A DNA stretch of 6,135 bases from Acidobacteriota bacterium. GTDB taxonomy: Bacteria > Acidobacteriota > Vicinamibacteria > Vicinamibacterales > 2-12-FULL-66-21. Location of the stretch: positions 1 through 6,135 of the forward strand of contig JACDBQ010000770.1 of the NCBI GenBank assembly GCA_013694845.1. Reading direction: 5' to 3'. The notes beneath the pieces were generated by a model. It did no database searches and was not told the DNA's origin. It saw only the letters and a list, made by a program, of their open reading frames with translations. The position numbers and the translations under genes were made by a program. Positions within the stretch are counted from its first letter, which is position 1. Every line of letters begins with the position of its first letter. This document shows, piece by piece, positions 5,105 to 6,135 of the stretch.

Positions 5105-6135
5105 ATGATTCGACGACGTTTCGCCACTGTGGTGACGGTGCTCGGCGTGGTCGCTGCCGGCAGCGGACGAAGTGCGGCGCAGGCCGACCTGATCGAGCAG
5201 ATCAAGACGGAAGCGCTCCAGAAGTCGCAGGTGATGCCGCTCTTCGACTACCTGGTGACGACGATCGGACCGCGGCTCACCGGGAGCCCGGCCTATAAGG
5301 CGGCCGCCGATTGGTCGCGCGAGAAGCTGGCGGCGTTCGGCCTTCAGAACGCCCGGCTCGAGCCATTCGAATTCGGTCGCGGCTGGACACTCGACGGTCT
5401 CGTCCTGGAGATGGTCGAACCCAGGTACATGCCGCTCATCGGATACGCCGAAGGCTGGTCCGCCTCGACAAAGGGAGACATCCTCGGCGCCCCCATCCTG
5501 CTCGCTGGCCGCTCGGCCGCCGCCGTGGCCGCCATGAAGGGGCGTCTCGCTGGTGCGATCGTCCTGACGCAGCCGGTGGTGACGTCTTTCGTTCGCGAGG
5601 ATCGCCTCCAGCCGACCGACAGTCAGGCCCTCGTACCTATCGGCGCCCCGCCGATGCCCCGTCAGGGCACACAGAACCAGGCGGACGTTCGGCAGATCGC
5701 GCAGACCGTGCGCGAAGCGGGCCCCGGCGTCGTGCTCCGTACCAGTGCCGGCGAGCACGGCACGATGTTCGTGCTCGGCCGCGACCAGGGAGAGAATGCC
5801 CAACCGTCCGTCGTCATTGCGGCCGAGCACTACAACATGATCGCCCGCATGGTCGAACGCGGCCTGCCGGTGAAGATGCGCGTCAACGTGCGGACGCGCT
5901 ACCACACGGCGGACACGAAGAGCTACAACGTGCTCGCCGAGATCCCGGGCACCGATCCCGCCCTGAAAGGCGAAGTCGTGTTGCTCGGCGCGCACCTCGA
6001 CTCGTGGCATTCGGCGCCCGGCGCCACCGACAACGCGGACGGCGTCGCCGCCGCGATGGAAGCCATGCGCATTCTGAAAGCCACCGGGGTCCAGCCACGC
6101 CGTACGATCCGGCTGGCGTTGTGGGGGGGTGAGGA
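5105..6135 (+). CDS. Secreted M28 family zinc metallopeptidase, carboxypeptidase Q type (3' end beyond window)
   Basis: The frame stays open from the ATG at 5105 to the right edge (343 full codons), so there is no stop codon here. The signal peptide has a basic start (MIRRR), a hydrophobic core (7-19) and SAA before Q26. A PRLTGSPAY motif (57-64) and a protease-associated-like insert (about 115-250) follow. The M28 core carries metal and catalytic residues: H297 and D299 in GAHLDSWHS, D309 in GATDNADG, and E343 in LWGGE, the expected general base; the next codon (GA-) would be the metal-binding Glu. The layout matches plasma glutamate carboxypeptidase/carboxypeptidase Q, di-zinc exopeptidases of about 450-550 residues that release amino acids from peptides. 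Expected location is the periplasm or outside. An in-frame ATG at 5084 is an alternative start, but 5105 gives the better signal peptide and fits the TATAAT box. Confidence 0.93.
   Translation, partial: MIRRRFATVVTVLGVVAAGSGRSAAQADLIEQIKTEALQKSQVMPLFDYLVTTIGPRLTGSPAYKAAADWSREKLAAFGLQNARLEPFEFGRGWTLDGLVLEMVEPRYMPLIGYAEGWSASTKGDILGAPILLAGRSAAAVAAMKGRLAGAIVLTQPVVTSFVREDRLQPTDSQALVPIGAPPMPRQGTQNQADVRQIAQTVREAGPGVVLRTSAGEHGTMFVLGRDQGENAQPSVVIAAEHYNMIARMVERGLPVKMRVNVRTRYHTADTKSYNVLAEIPGTDPALKGEVVLLGAHLDSWHSAPGATDNADGVAAAMEAMRILKATGVQPRRTIRLALWGGE

Noticed and set aside
4961..6010. A 349-codon open frame on the minus strand across the peptidase gene
   Set aside because: It is the antisense shadow of the M28 gene. 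The plus-strand frame from 5105 carries the signal peptide and the full set of catalytic motifs up to the edge.
5311..6132. A 273-codon plus-strand frame at the right edge
   Set aside because: It is in a different frame from the M28 peptidase and reads as Arg/Pro/Ala-rich noise without motifs.
1..6135. Mobile elements, CRISPR arrays, toxin-antitoxin or defence genes, tRNA and rRNA
   Set aside because: No transposase, integrase or direct-repeat array, no spaced repeat series and no RNA-gene cloverleaf was recognised on either strand. The genes are ordinary signalling and envelope types.

Overview
This is a GC-rich bacterial window, chromosomal in character. It shows no insertion sequence, phage gene, CRISPR array, tRNA or rRNA. 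The gene mix is a stand-alone receiver protein, secreted beta-propeller-like proteins, a polytopic glycosyltransferase-like protein ending in a discoidin domain, and a secreted M28 metallopeptidase. Together with loose, mostly Shine-Dalgarno-poor gene starts, this suggests a soil or sediment Acidobacteriota, perhaps Vicinamibacteria-like. That assignment is an inference from gene style, not from a marker gene.

Layout. On the minus strand at the left edge are two overlapping genes: a receiver-only response regulator (466 to 56) and, joined by an ATGA overlap, the first 19 codons of a second receiver protein that leaves the window. Diverging from them is a small BON-like/LysM protein (530-922) with a clear ribosome binding site. 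It converges on a secreted PD40 beta-propeller protein (1969 to 1013). The 90-bp gap between these two holds a large, nearly continuous imperfect palindrome (938-999). Diverging from the propeller gene is a second secreted protein (2023-2733) with a short propeller-like tail. It converges, with only 8 bp between stop codons, on a 757-residue membrane protein (5015 to 2742). The last gene, diverging from the membrane protein, is an M28 peptidase of the carboxypeptidase Q type (5105 to the right edge). It is cut off inside its catalytic WGGEE motif and has no stop codon in the window.

No single pathway ties the genes together. The common theme is the cell envelope: four of the seven genes encode exported or membrane proteins. 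The window looks like a set of short single-gene transcription units arranged alternately divergent and convergent. All three divergent gaps carry a TATA-containing -10-like box facing the minus-strand gene. Three genes have a TANNNT box only 6-7 nt before the start codon and no Shine-Dalgarno sequence, which fits leaderless transcription.

I see no new defence or mobile system. The best candidates for follow-up are the 62-nt palindrome, the leaderless-type promoters, and the receiver protein lacking one of its two Mg-binding acidic residues. Genes cover nearly all of the window; no gene-free stretch exceeds 300 bases.
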